Position numbers and translations under genes: made by a program. DNA of 38,061 nucleotides from Streptococcus pseudopneumoniae ATCC BAA-960 = CCUG 49455 (GTDB lineage: Bacteria; Bacillota; Bacilli; Lactobacillales; Streptococcaceae), in contig NZ_MWSM01000007.1 of NCBI RefSeq assembly GCF_002087075.1, forward strand, positions 140,080 to 178,140, written 5' to 3'. Numbering within the stretch: position 1 is the stretch's first letter; the number at the start of each line of letters is the position of its first letter. The notes under the pieces are model-generated. The model worked only from the letters and a program-made list of their open reading frames with translations. It made no database searches and was not told the origin of the DNA. Below, in pieces: positions 1 through 7,454 of the stretch.

Positions 1-66
1 GTCAGTAACCATACCTACGGTAAGGCGACGCTGACGTGGTTTGAAGAGATTTTCGAAGAGTATTAC
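1..66 (-). repeat. BOX element, boxA part (cut by window edge)
   Basis: The stretch CTACGGTAAGGCGACGCTGA followed by CGTGGTTTGAAGAGATTTTC differs by one base from the well-known BOX-A1R primer sequence used for pneumococcal BOX-PCR. It reads as boxA on the minus strand, with boxB/boxC presumably outside the window. BOX repeats are typical of S. pneumoniae and its close relatives. Confidence 0.85.
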
Positions 67-136
67 TATCATAGCAGTTATTTTCAGATCTTCTTTGTAA
101 ATTTTCTGTAATTTTCTATCTTTTTTCAAAACATTC

Positions 137-165
137 TTGCATTTTTCCAAAATTTTTTGTAGAAT
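137..165 (+). promoter_or_regulatory. Probable sigma-A promoter for the NRAMP-like gene
   Basis: A TTGCAT -35 box (137-142) and a TAGAAT -10 box (160-165) are separated by 17 bases, about 50 bases ahead of the start codon. The AAAAAGGAG ribosome site lies at 199-207. The assignment rests on motif matching only. Confidence 0.5.
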
Positions 166-215
166 ATAGGTTACATATCCAGATTATTCTGAAAATTCAA
201 AAAGGAGTATTTATC

Positions 216-1478
216 ATGTCGCAAGCTATTTCCTTAAATCAATCAACCTGGGCAAGCAAGCTAAAAGCAATGGGACCTGGAATCCTAATGGCAACTGCCG
301 CTGTTGGAGGTTCCCACATTGTATCTTCCACTCAAGCTGGCGGTTCTTACGGTTGGTCTCTACTTCTCTTGGTCATCTTAGCCAATGTCTTTAAATATCC
401 ATTTTTCCGTTTTGGTGCTGAATACACAGCTGATACTGGAAAGACTTTGGTTGAAGGTTATGCCGAAAAAGGAAAACTCTATCTCTGGATTTTCTTTATC
501 CTAAATGTCTTTTCGGCTATGGTCAACACGGCTGGTGTTGCCATTCTGTGCTCAGCTATCATCGCCAGTGCCTTCCCAATGATTGGACTTAGCATTACTC
601 AGTGGTCCCTCATTCTCGTTGCAATCATTTGGGCTATGCTACTCTTTGGAGGCTACAAACTTTTAGACGGCATGGTCAAATGGATTATGTCTGCTTTGAC
701 CATTGCGACTGTTCTTGCAGTTATCATTGCGGCGGTCAAGCATCCCGAATACAGTTCTGATTTTGTCGAGAAGACACCTTGGCAAATGGCAGCTCTGCCC
801 TTCATCGTCTCCCTCCTAGGATGGATGCCGGCTCCTATTGAAATTTCAGCTATCAATTCACTTTGGTCAGCTGAAAAGAGAAAGACCGTCAACTTTAACA
901 CAGAAGACGCTCTGTTTGACTTTAACACTGGTTATATTGGAACAGCTATCCTAGCCGTCTTCTTTGTGGCACTGGGAGCACTGATTCAGTATCCTACAGG
1001 GCAGGCGGTTGAAGCTGCTTCAGCCAAATACATCTCTCAATTCGTGGGCATGTATGCCTCTGTTCTTGGCGAATGGTCCCGTTACTTGATTACCTTTATT
1101 GCCTTCCTCTGTATCTTTGGAACAGTTATCACTGTTATTGATGGCTATTCTCGCGTCAATCAGGAATCTCTCCGACTGCTAATCAGTCAAAAAGAAGACA
1201 ATCGTAAATCTTTGAACATCTGGATGACCATCACTGCTATCATCGGTATCGTCATTATCAAGTTCTTCGCTGGTCAGGTTTCAACCATGCTCCGCTTTGC
1301 TATGATTGGTTCTTTCCTGACAACACCATTCTTCGCTCTTTTAAACTACGCCTTGGTAACGCGTGAAAACAAAAATCTTCCTTCTTGGCTCAAACACCTT
1401 GCCATTGCAGGATTGATTTTCCTCTTTGGCTTCGCCATCTTCTTTATCTACGCACTCGCAATCGGAAAAGCAGGGTAA
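216..1478 (+). CDS. NRAMP-like (COG1914) membrane transporter lacking the usual metal-binding motif
   Basis: A 420-residue polytopic membrane protein with about 11 hydrophobic segments. The N-terminal MGPGILMAT stretch (19-27) and the later ANVFKYPFFRFGAEY stretch place it in the NRAMP/SLC11 fold family of proton-coupled Mn/Fe transporters. In classical members helix 1 carries DPGN and helix 6 carries MPH as the metal ligands. Here the equivalent places read AVGGSH (29-34) and WMPAPIE (from Trp203), so the acidic ligand and the histidine are missing. It is therefore a distant NRAMP relative whose substrate cannot be assumed to be Mn2+ or Fe2+. It is monocistronic, with a good ribosome site (AAAGGAG) eight bases before ATG, and is followed by a BOX element and a bidirectional terminator. 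Family placement is fairly sure; substrate is unknown. Confidence 0.85.
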   Translation: MSQAISLNQSTWASKLKAMGPGILMATAAVGGSHIVSSTQAGGSYGWSLLLLVILANVFKYPFFRFGAEYTADTGKTLVEGYAEKGKLYLWIFFILNVFSAMVNTAGVAILCSAIIASAFPMIGLSITQWSLILVAIIWAMLLFGGYKLLDGMVKWIMSALTIATVLAVIIAAVKHPEYSSDFVEKTPWQMAALPFIVSLLGWMPAPIEISAINSLWSAEKRKTVNFNTEDALFDFNTGYIGTAILAVFFVALGALIQYPTGQAVEAASAKYISQFVGMYASVLGEWSRYLITFIAFLCIFGTVITVIDGYSRVNQESLRLLISQKEDNRKSLNIWMTITAIIGIVIIKFFAGQVSTMLRFAMIGSFLTTPFFALLNYALVTRENKNLPSWLKHLAIAGLIFLFGFAIFFIYALAIGKAG

Positions 1479-1500
1479 GGGACAAGCGCGAGATGAAGAT

Positions 1501-1607
1501 AATACTCTTCGCAAATCAAATTCAAACCACGTCAACGTCGCCTTGCCGTACTCAAGTACAGCCTGCGGCTAGTTTCCTAGTTTGCTCTTTGATTTTCATT
1601 GAGTATA
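1501..1607 (+). repeat. BOX element (boxA-boxC, no boxB)
   Basis: Starts with ATACTCTTCG, contains the boxA core (CGTCAACGTCGCCTTGCCGT), and ends with the boxC sequence CTAGTTTGCTCTTTGATTTT followed by CATTGAGTAT. boxB is absent, leaving a short A-C form. It lies just after the stop of the NRAMP-like gene, so it would be in its mRNA 3' end. Confidence 0.85.
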
Positions 1608-1650
1608 AGGTTTCATTTCAAGAGACCATTCAGCAAATATTTCTATGATA

Positions 1651-1696
1651 AAAAGCATAAGAACAAGGTTTTAAAGACCTGAACTTATGCTTTTTT
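1651..1696. terminator. Bidirectional terminator between NRAMP-like gene and nrdI
   Basis: AAAAGCATAAG (1651-1661) pairs with CTTATGCTTTT (1684-1694), with a further inner AGGT/ACCT stem, and a T run follows. The A run on the other side gives a T run on the minus strand, so it can end both converging genes. Confidence 0.75.
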
Positions 1697-1763
1697 GCGT
1701 TCTCAAAGACTGTTTATACTCAAAAAAACAGTTGAAAAATCCCAAGTGCCTCTTATATTGACT

Positions 1764-2234
1764 TTAATTCTCCTTTTCCAACTCATACAAATCTGCGATA
1801 ATAGCTGCGACATGTTTGATATCTTCCAGCATGCCTCGCATTTCAAAGTCAGCCAAGACAGGGAAACCAAAACGTTGACTGTATTGCTTAGCTGTCAGGC
1901 AGTATTGGTTATTAAAGTTACGATTTCCTGAACCAACCACGCCAAAACACTTACTAGCATTGTCACCATAGGCGATAAAATCCCCAACGGGTGTCGTCAA
2001 GATCTCGACATCTCCGTTATCAACGCCATTCCCACCTTCGAGATAGGTCGGCAAAAAAGCGACATAGGGATGGTCCATTTCATAGAAATCGCGACCTTCC
2101 TTGACCAAATCCTTGATATGAATCTTTTGAACCTCAATCCCTTTGTACTGGGACAAGAGATAGTCTTTCAAGCGCGTCACAAAACTTTCAGTGTTGCCAC
2201 TCAAACTAATATAAACTAAAGAAATTGTCTTCAT
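1764..2234 (-). CDS. nrdI: NrdI-family flavodoxin
   Basis: A 156-residue flavodoxin-like protein. The N-terminal LVYISLSGNTESFV is the FMN phosphate-binding loop typical of NrdI, and GSGNRNFNNQY is the conserved NrdI loop near the flavin. NrdI reduces or oxidises the dimetal cofactor site of class Ib ribonucleotide reductase NrdF. No nrdE, nrdF or nrdH is adjacent, so this is a stand-alone copy, as I recall for pneumococcus (SP_0158-like). The start at 2234 is chosen because GGAGG lies six bases upstream. A longer in-frame extension to 2366 would run back through the terminator of the preceding gene and is not credible. Expression would come from readthrough or a weak local promoter, because a terminator at 2264-2303 separates it from the gene upstream. 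Confidence 0.88.
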   Translation of the reverse strand: MKTISLVYISLSGNTESFVTRLKDYLLSQYKGIEVQKIHIKDLVKEGRDFYEMDHPYVAFLPTYLEGGNGVDNGDVEILTTPVGDFIAYGDNASKCFGVVGSGNRNFNNQYCLTAKQYSQRFGFPVLADFEMRGMLEDIKHVAAIIADLYELEKEN

Positions 2235-2263
2235 ATGTACCTCCATGATTTTATTTTTAATCG

Positions 2264-2303
2264 AAAAAGAACTACCAAGATTGTATCTTGATAGTTCTTT
2301 TTT
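2264..2303 (-). terminator. Terminator after the four-helix membrane protein gene
   Basis: On the minus strand AAAAGAACTATCAAGA and TCTTGGTAGTTCTTTTT form a long stem with one wobble, followed by a T run. It lies between the stop at 2312 and the nrdI start at 2234. Confidence 0.8.
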
Positions 2304-2311
2304 GTCAATAC

Positions 2312-2845
2312 TTAGGCAAGATTTTCTGCTTCCTCTTCTTCTGCCAAGGCTTTCTGCTGACGCCACATCTTATAGAAGACAAGGGCTAGGAAGAGAACAT
2401 TGATGACGATATAGAAAATGCTGACAGCTTTTGAACCAATACTCATTGTCAAACGCATGCTCTCATCTTGAACCAACTGCACAGCGTCCTGTAAACCAAC
2501 ATAGCCATAAATCGAACCGATAATAGCTAACAAAACATAGCCAACGTAAGTATAGTTTGCATATTGCAAATTCTTACGAATAAGGAAGACAATCGCTACG
2601 ACCACTAAAATAGCAGATAGCACAATCAAGGCCATATTAAAAATAGAATGATACGCTTCTGCTACTCCATAGTTGTAATTAAGCTGGTCTTCTAATTGCT
2701 GAGCACTGACCCCTGCAACTTGTTTCTGAGCGGCACGAAGAGCTTCTTTGCTAGGTAAGGGACTCAACATTCCAAACAGAGACATTGCTGAAATAAGAGC
2801 AGACAAGATTAGCAAGACCCATAGATAAATCGGTTTCTTTTTCAT
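2312..2845 (-). CDS. Small membrane protein of unknown function
   Basis: A 177-residue protein that I do not recognise. It has a basic start (MKKKP), a first hydrophobic helix at about 6-25, an Ala/Gln-rich extracytoplasmic-looking stretch (about 30-65, with KEALRAAQKQ), and three further membrane helices at about 70-90, 98-115 and 140-160. The tail is cytoplasmic and very acidic (EEEEAENLA). A strong ribosome site (AGGAGG) sits seven bases before ATG and a promoter at 2874-2902 precedes it. It lies just downstream of the response regulator gene, in the same direction. It could be a target or accessory of that system, but nothing in the sequence proves this. Confidence 0.75.
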   Translation of the reverse strand: MKKKPIYLWVLLILSALISAMSLFGMLSPLPSKEALRAAQKQVAGVSAQQLEDQLNYNYGVAEAYHSIFNMALIVLSAILVVVAIVFLIRKNLQYANYTYVGYVLLAIIGSIYGYVGLQDAVQLVQDESMRLTMSIGSKAVSIFYIVINVLFLALVFYKMWRQQKALAEEEEAENLA

Positions 2846-2873
2846 GATAGAACCTCCTAATAATATTATTCAT

Positions 2874-2902
2874 ATTATAGCACATTTTGTAAAGGAATAC
2901 AA
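2874..2902 (-). promoter_or_regulatory. Probable promoter for the small membrane protein gene
   Basis: On the minus strand TTGTAT (2902-2897) and TATAAT (2879-2874) are 17 bases apart, just after the stop codon of the response regulator gene. The membrane protein gene can therefore be read independently of the two-component operon. Confidence 0.55.
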
Positions 2903-2905
2903 ATC

Positions 2906-4192
2906 TTACAGTATCGTTTCTACCTGTTTTCGGTAGGCTTTTGGCGATTTTCCGCACAATTTTCGGAACACTTTATAGAAATATCCAAGGTTACTGTAAC
3001 CAACAGCATAACAAATATCTTCGATACTGTCACTGGTTGAAAGCAAGAGCTGCTGAGCAGCCTTAATACGTTGTTTGTTTAGTAATTCTGCAAAGGTCGA
3101 ATCGGTTTCTCGCTTAATCAACTGACCTAGATAGACAGGATTGATAAAGAGGGCCTTACTGATATCCTTGAGGGAAAGCTCTTTTTGGTAATCACGACCA
3201 ATGACTTCCAGCACACTGACCACATTTTCATTCATGCGGTATTGACCGAAAAAGCTGGTCAGAGTTTCCTTGATATAAGAAACCAATTCATCGAAGGATT
3301 GAATAGCATGAATGGTTTTGACAATGTCCGTCATATCATCAGCTTTGAGATGTTCAAACAAGTGAAAGACATCCATGACAAACTGGATAAAAAGCTGTTT
3401 GGTAATCGGAACACGAGGTGTATTTTCAAGAACCACCTTCTCCAAGAGGTTCAACTCTTCTACGATTTGATTGAGATTCCCCTGAATGATAACCCTATAA
3501 ATCGGTTCGTAGTAGGCAAAGAGACTCTGAGACTGCTGTAGATTTACAGAGCCGTAAAAGAGGGCTTTCTCAGCATTCAGCTTCCAGCGTTCAAAGTGTT
3601 CTTGATAAGGAGCTTCAAAAGGTGTAACGACCAAACCATCTAGGGGTTGGTCAGAAATGAAAATCTGCCAATCTTGACCCAAGACATAGTAGGGAATGGT
3701 GAAGGAACCTTGTTTTTCCTTGGATAGACCTATCCACCAATTCTCCTTATCCCCTAAATAACTAACAAATCCAGTCTCGTCTAAATCTTGACTGAGGGTC
3801 TGGCTTTTCTTCCCTCTCTCGCCGAGCTGACCTGCAATCTTCTCCAGCAGATTTCCTAACTCTACCTTATCAACAGGCTTGACCAAATAGTCCACCACAC
3901 TAAGATTCATGGCTCTTTTGACATAATCAAACTCCTGATAACCTGAAAGCAGGATATAGGCGGCATCTGGTAAGATCTCTTTCATTTCCCGAATCATATC
4001 AAGCCCTGTTTTGTCGGGCATATTGACATCTGAAATGATGACATCGAGGGGATTTTCCTGAACATATTCTAGGGCTTCATCGGCATGACTGGCTGTTGCG
4101 ACGACCTCCATATCCCACTTATCAAAGGGAATCAAACGCTTCAGACCTTCTGTCACCATGTACTCATCATCTACTAATAATACTTTATACAT
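2906..4192 (-). CDS. YesN-type response regulator with AraC-type DNA-binding domain (RR07-like)
   Basis: A 428-residue regulator. The receiver domain (about 1-120) has acidic residues D8/D9, the phospho-acceptor D55 in ISDVNMPD, the switch Ser in ILLSGYQEF and the lysine in YLVKPVD. A middle region of about 200 residues has no recognised motif. The C-terminal ~100 residues form a two-helix-turn-helix AraC/XylS domain, with QELSLKDISKALFINPVYLG and IEDICYAVGYSNLGYFYKVF. It is co-directional with the kinase gene, whose stop at 4204 lies 11 bases before this start, so the two are co-transcribed. The order YesL-YesM-YesN matches Bacillus carbohydrate-sensing clusters and pneumococcal TCS07 (SP_0155/0156). 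The likely role is controlling sugar or glycan uptake genes elsewhere. The RBS GGGAG is four bases from ATG. Confidence 0.9.
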   Translation of the reverse strand: MYKVLLVDDEYMVTEGLKRLIPFDKWDMEVVATASHADEALEYVQENPLDVIISDVNMPDKTGLDMIREMKEILPDAAYILLSGYQEFDYVKRAMNLSVVDYLVKPVDKVELGNLLEKIAGQLGERGKKSQTLSQDLDETGFVSYLGDKENWWIGLSKEKQGSFTIPYYVLGQDWQIFISDQPLDGLVVTPFEAPYQEHFERWKLNAEKALFYGSVNLQQSQSLFAYYEPIYRVIIQGNLNQIVEELNLLEKVVLENTPRVPITKQLFIQFVMDVFHLFEHLKADDMTDIVKTIHAIQSFDELVSYIKETLTSFFGQYRMNENVVSVLEVIGRDYQKELSLKDISKALFINPVYLGQLIKRETDSTFAELLNKQRIKAAQQLLLSTSDSIEDICYAVGYSNLGYFYKVFRKLCGKSPKAYRKQVETIL

Positions 4193-4203
4193 TTTCTCCC
4201 TTT

Positions 4204-5850
4204 CTACTCATCTTGAATTGTAATACGATACTGAACACCTGCTTGCTCCGCAGACTCTATCGTAATGGCATAGCGGTCCCCAAAATAGAGCACAAACCGC
4301 TCATGGACATTGACAATCCCGATAGACTGCCTTTGATCACTGTAACTGGCTTGGTGTTCAAAATGTCTCTGACTTAATTTTTCTCGAATACTTGTCAATT
4401 TTTCAACCGACATTCCACGGCCATTATCTACCACTAAAATTTCCACAAAACCATCCTGTTTAAGCGCCTTGATGCTAATCACATTATCTGTCCGTCTGTG
4501 GTCAACACCATGCGCGAAATAATTTTCTACCAGCGGTTGCAAGGTAAACTTGGGAATCTTCATATTCTCTAACTCTGGGTCTATCTTGAAACCATAGGCA
4601 ATGGACTTGGGATAGCGAACCATGCAGAGATAGCTGTATTTACGGCAAAATTCTAATTCCTGTTTGAGAAGAGTTTCTCTTTCGTCAGAAATATTGTTAC
4701 GCAAGAGACTACTGAATTCATAAATGATATCTGCCAACTCATCTTGACTCTGCATAACTGCATACATGCGCAAGAACTCCAGCGTATTATACATAAAATG
4801 AGGATTGATTTGCGCCTGCAAGGCTCGCATATTGGCATCTTTTTGACTAAGTTCTAACTGGTAAATATCATGGATGTTCTTTTCCAATCGATCCAACATA
4901 TCATTGGTCGTCTCCGCGATTAGGAGCAATTCCTGGTCCTTTTCAAGCGTATCGATGCGAAGACCTTCTTCCCCTTGGGCAATAGCCTGAATAGAATCCA
5001 CCAAATCCACTACCTGCTTTTGGTAATTAGCAAAGGTCTGCCTCAAAGTCAGATAGAGAATAACAATAAAGAGAAGGCTCAAGCTCACAATCAAAGCAGA
5101 ACTGGTCACCGTTCCTTGTAAAACAAAGTTTTTGGGAACTGCCACCTGAACCTGATAACCATGAGAAGTTAAGCCAACAAGCCAATTTTCACTCTCCTTA
5201 TCAACTGTTTCACCAATATGAAAAATCTCCGTATCAAAAGGTGAGGTCACTGTTACTGCCATCGGAGTATGACCTCTAGTATTATCAATGGCATGGTATA
5301 AAACAGCAGGATCCAAGGAGATGTAAATCACTCCTAAATCTTGATCTGACACTGGATCTGACACCGGAATGGCAAAACTATTTCCTGCTGGTTTGAAATC
5401 CTCAGCCCTGATTTTTTCTCCACTACGTTTGTCTTTAGTAGAAACATAGACTTCCTTGTAATCTTGAAAAGCAATGGCCACTCCAGTTACAAAATCATTT
5501 CGAACATAGAGGTCATCAACATTTTCATGCAGAGAGACTGATACATAAGGCGAAGCTTTCCGCTCTAATTGCCAGTAAAAATAGTCTGGCATGCTAAGGC
5601 TAAAGTATTTATAGATTCCCTCAATACGAGCTTGATTTTCAACTAAAGCCTGAGCTATCTGGGTTGACTCTCTATGGTAATATTCAATTTCACTCACTGT
5701 TCTAGCAGTTACACGCTGGGCTACTCTCTGGGCTTCCTTTTCCCGTGAATCCCAGTCAGCGTAAGAGAGTAAGATTGCAAAACTCGCAATAATAATGATC
5801 ATAACTGAACTGTAGGTTCGCAGAAGCGTATGTAGCCAAAACTGCTTCAT
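4204..5850 (-). CDS. YesM-type sensor histidine kinase (HK07-like)
   Basis: A 548-residue sensor kinase. Transmembrane helix 1 is near residues 12-28 and helix 2 near 253-273, enclosing a large extracellular sensor domain. A HAMP linker follows. The His_kinase domain carries the phospho-accepting His351 in INPHFMYNTLEFLR, and the ATPase domain has the VVDNGRGMS box near the C terminus. This arrangement is typical of the LytS/YesM class. Longer in-frame starts at 5874, 5886 and 5931 exist. 5850 was chosen because it sits one base after the stop of the upstream YesL-like gene (TAGGATG), which suggests translational coupling; the start is uncertain. Its partner is the regulator gene directly downstream. 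Confidence 0.88.
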   Translation of the reverse strand: MKQFWLHTLLRTYSSVMIIIIASFAILLSYADWDSREKEAQRVAQRVTARTVSEIEYYHRESTQIAQALVENQARIEGIYKYFSLSMPDYFYWQLERKASPYVSVSLHENVDDLYVRNDFVTGVAIAFQDYKEVYVSTKDKRSGEKIRAEDFKPAGNSFAIPVSDPVSDQDLGVIYISLDPAVLYHAIDNTRGHTPMAVTVTSPFDTEIFHIGETVDKESENWLVGLTSHGYQVQVAVPKNFVLQGTVTSSALIVSLSLLFIVILYLTLRQTFANYQKQVVDLVDSIQAIAQGEEGLRIDTLEKDQELLLIAETTNDMLDRLEKNIHDIYQLELSQKDANMRALQAQINPHFMYNTLEFLRMYAVMQSQDELADIIYEFSSLLRNNISDERETLLKQELEFCRKYSYLCMVRYPKSIAYGFKIDPELENMKIPKFTLQPLVENYFAHGVDHRRTDNVISIKALKQDGFVEILVVDNGRGMSVEKLTSIREKLSQRHFEHQASYSDQRQSIGIVNVHERFVLYFGDRYAITIESAEQAGVQYRITIQDE

Positions 5851-5851
5851 C

Positions 5852-6466
5852 CTACTTTGTCGCCAATTTTTCATGGATACTTTCATAGACCGGTTCCAAC
5901 ATATCACTGATAAAGAAATGCCACATCCCAATTCCTACAAAGAAAAGCAGAGCAGGCATATAGTAACCAATTGCTACAAGTAGCACGGTCCCAAGGAGAA
6001 CCTTGGCCACAGCCGCTAAGCTCATAAAGATGCCAATCAAGGATAGTTTGAGACTATTTCGATAAGACAAGTCAAAATAAACTTGTAATTTCAAAGATAC
6101 TGTATAAACCAAAAACAGCAGGGCAACTACTAGAACATTCAAAAAGGTCGCAATCAAATGAATAATAGTCTGATGAGGCAATTGTACCAAGAGATACAAG
6201 CCATAGACCAAAACTAAATCCACTCCTAGAAAGCTATAGAAAATCAGATTGCTTGAGACAAAATTTTGCTTATAAAGAGACCAAGCCTCCTTCAAACTGT
6301 ATTCCCGAAAGCTATAACCATGTTCTGCATACAAGCTCATCAAGGTGGCACTAGCCGGCGCTAGACCAAGGATAATTCCTCCTGCCAAGGTTAATAGCCA
6401 AAAGAAGGCTGTCGCAACCATCCCTAAAAAGAAACGATTAAAGACAAAGTCTAAAAATCTACCCAT
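5852..6466 (-). CDS. YesL-family (DUF624) membrane protein
   Basis: A 204-residue membrane protein with five predicted helices (about 14-34, 73-92, 103-125, 140-160 and 166-190). Its length, N-terminal FNRFFLGM segment and position directly before a YesM/YesN pair identify it as a YesL/DUF624 protein. The function of this family is not known; its constant company with YesMN suggests a part in sensing or in the regulated transport process. It is the first gene of a three-gene operon. ATG is preceded by AGGAGG, and a TATAAT -10 box lies upstream at about 6498-6503. Confidence 0.82.
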   Translation of the reverse strand: MGRFLDFVFNRFFLGMVATAFFWLLTLAGGIILGLAPASATLMSLYAEHGYSFREYSLKEAWSLYKQNFVSSNLIFYSFLGVDLVLVYGLYLLVQLPHQTIIHLIATFLNVLVVALLFLVYTVSLKLQVYFDLSYRNSLKLSLIGIFMSLAAVAKVLLGTVLLVAIGYYMPALLFFVGIGMWHFFISDMLEPVYESIHEKLATK

Positions 6467-6538
6467 GATATCCTCCTAAAATTAACTATGAAACTATTAT
6501 ATCATATTTCAAGCGTTTTCAAAAACTTCTAGTATCCA

Positions 6539-6567
6539 TTTACAATCCCACCAAACCATGGTAAAAT
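6539..6567 (+). promoter_or_regulatory. Probable promoter for the ECF-like gene
   Basis: TTTACA (6539-6544) and TAAAAT (6562-6567) with a 17-base spacer lie 33 bases upstream of the start codon. Confidence 0.5.
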
Positions 6568-6600
6568 GAGAATTGTGAAAAAATTATCAGGAGACAATTC

Positions 6601-7170
6601 ATGAAAAAAACTATCTTAACTACACTGCTTTTTGCAGTTCTTTACTTCCTCTGCATGGGGATTGGTGTCCTTTTGGGCAATCCCCTTGACCAAACTGGGA
6701 ATATGTTTTATGCGCCTGCCTTTACTGCCCTTGTCGGCGGTAGCGTCTATATGATCCTAGTCGCAAAAGTTCCGCGCTTTGGAGCCATTACCACTATCGG
6801 CCTTGTCATGGCCCTCTTTTTCTTGGGATCTAAACACGGTGCTGGTGCCTTCCTTCCTGGAATTATCTGTGGCCTCCTAGCAGATGGAATAGCTCATTTA
6901 GGAAAATACAAGGACCAAACAAAGAATTTCCTTTCTTTCATACTCTTTGCCTTTAGCACATCAGGACCAATTCTACTCATGTGGATTACGCCCAAAGCCT
7001 ATATGGCAACCCTTCTAGCAAGAGGAAAATCGCAAGAATATATCGACCGTATCATGGTCGCGCCAAATCCTGGAACCATCCTTCTATTTGTTGCAAGTGT
7101 AGTCATCGGAGCCCTAGTGGGTGCCTTGATTGGACAAGTCTTGAGCAAAAAATTGGCACAGAAAATCTGA
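6601..7170 (+). CDS. MptD/Trep_Strep-family putative ECF transporter S component
   Basis: A 189-residue membrane protein with five to six hydrophobic segments (about 5-25, 38-55, 60-78, 82-98, 108-130 and 158-180). Size and topology fit ECF substrate-binding (S) components. The sequence resembles the Trep_Strep family (TIGR02185, often named MptD), which I recall as SP_0153 in pneumococcus. The substrate is unknown, and no ECF ATPase or T component is adjacent, so it would rely on a shared energising module. It is monocistronic, with AGGAG eight bases before the start, and ends at a strong bidirectional terminator. Confidence 0.75.
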   Translation: MKKTILTTLLFAVLYFLCMGIGVLLGNPLDQTGNMFYAPAFTALVGGSVYMILVAKVPRFGAITTIGLVMALFFLGSKHGAGAFLPGIICGLLADGIAHLGKYKDQTKNFLSFILFAFSTSGPILLMWITPKAYMATLLARGKSQEYIDRIMVAPNPGTILLFVASVVIGALVGALIGQVLSKKLAQKI

Positions 7171-7173
7171 TAA

Positions 7174-7203
7174 ATAAAAAAGAGCCGCACGGCTCTTTTT
7201 TAT
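7174..7203. terminator. Bidirectional terminator (ECF-like gene / metI end)
   Basis: AAAAAAGAGCC-GCAC-GGCTCTTTTTT forms a perfect stem with T runs on both strands. It ends the ECF-like gene on the plus strand and, ancestrally, the met operon on the minus strand. The full-length metI copy at 27924 has lost the distal half of this hairpin. Confidence 0.85.
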
Positions 7204-7433
7204 TTATGGCTCAAGACTTAGTCAAGAAGTCTCCCAAGAATTGGATTGCAAAGATAATCAAAATGATAATGATTGTTGCCAAGATGGTCACATCGTGATT
7301 GTAGCGGTTAAATCCATACGCGATGGCTACGTTACCGATACCACCAGCACCAACCGCACCAGCCATAGCTGTTTCCCCAACAAGGGAAATCAAGGTCACA
7401 GTCGTCACACGAATCAAATCTGGAAGATCTTCT
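7195..7433 (-). pseudogene. metI: 3' remnant of metI (duplicate copy)
   Basis: About 239 bases match the last ~240 bases of the full metI at 27919-28158, with roughly a dozen base differences. The encoded residues, from IRVTTVTLISLVGETAMAGA to FLGDFLTK, are identical in both copies, so the substitutions are synonymous. A one-base deletion near the end changes the tail to ...TKS with an early stop at 7211. The match stops abruptly at 7433, where a short imperfect palindrome (7432-7453) starts. This fragment plus its terminator looks like the original end of the met operon at this locus, separated from the rest by the inserted block. Confidence 0.85.
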
Positions 7434-7453
7434 AGTAAGCCTTAGCTTCCTAG
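7432..7453. repeat. Short inverted repeat at the island junction
   Basis: CTAGTAAGC and GCTTCCTAG form an 8-of-9 match stem around CTTA. It lies exactly between the end of metI homology and the stop of the MFS gene. There is no T run, so it is a weak terminator candidate at most. Confidence 0.4.
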
Positions 7454-7454
7454 G

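Noticed and set aside
2235..2366. N-terminal extension of the NrdI frame to 2366
   Set aside because: It reads through the terminator of the preceding gene and overlaps its coding end; the ATG at 2234 has a good ribosome site and a family-typical N terminus.
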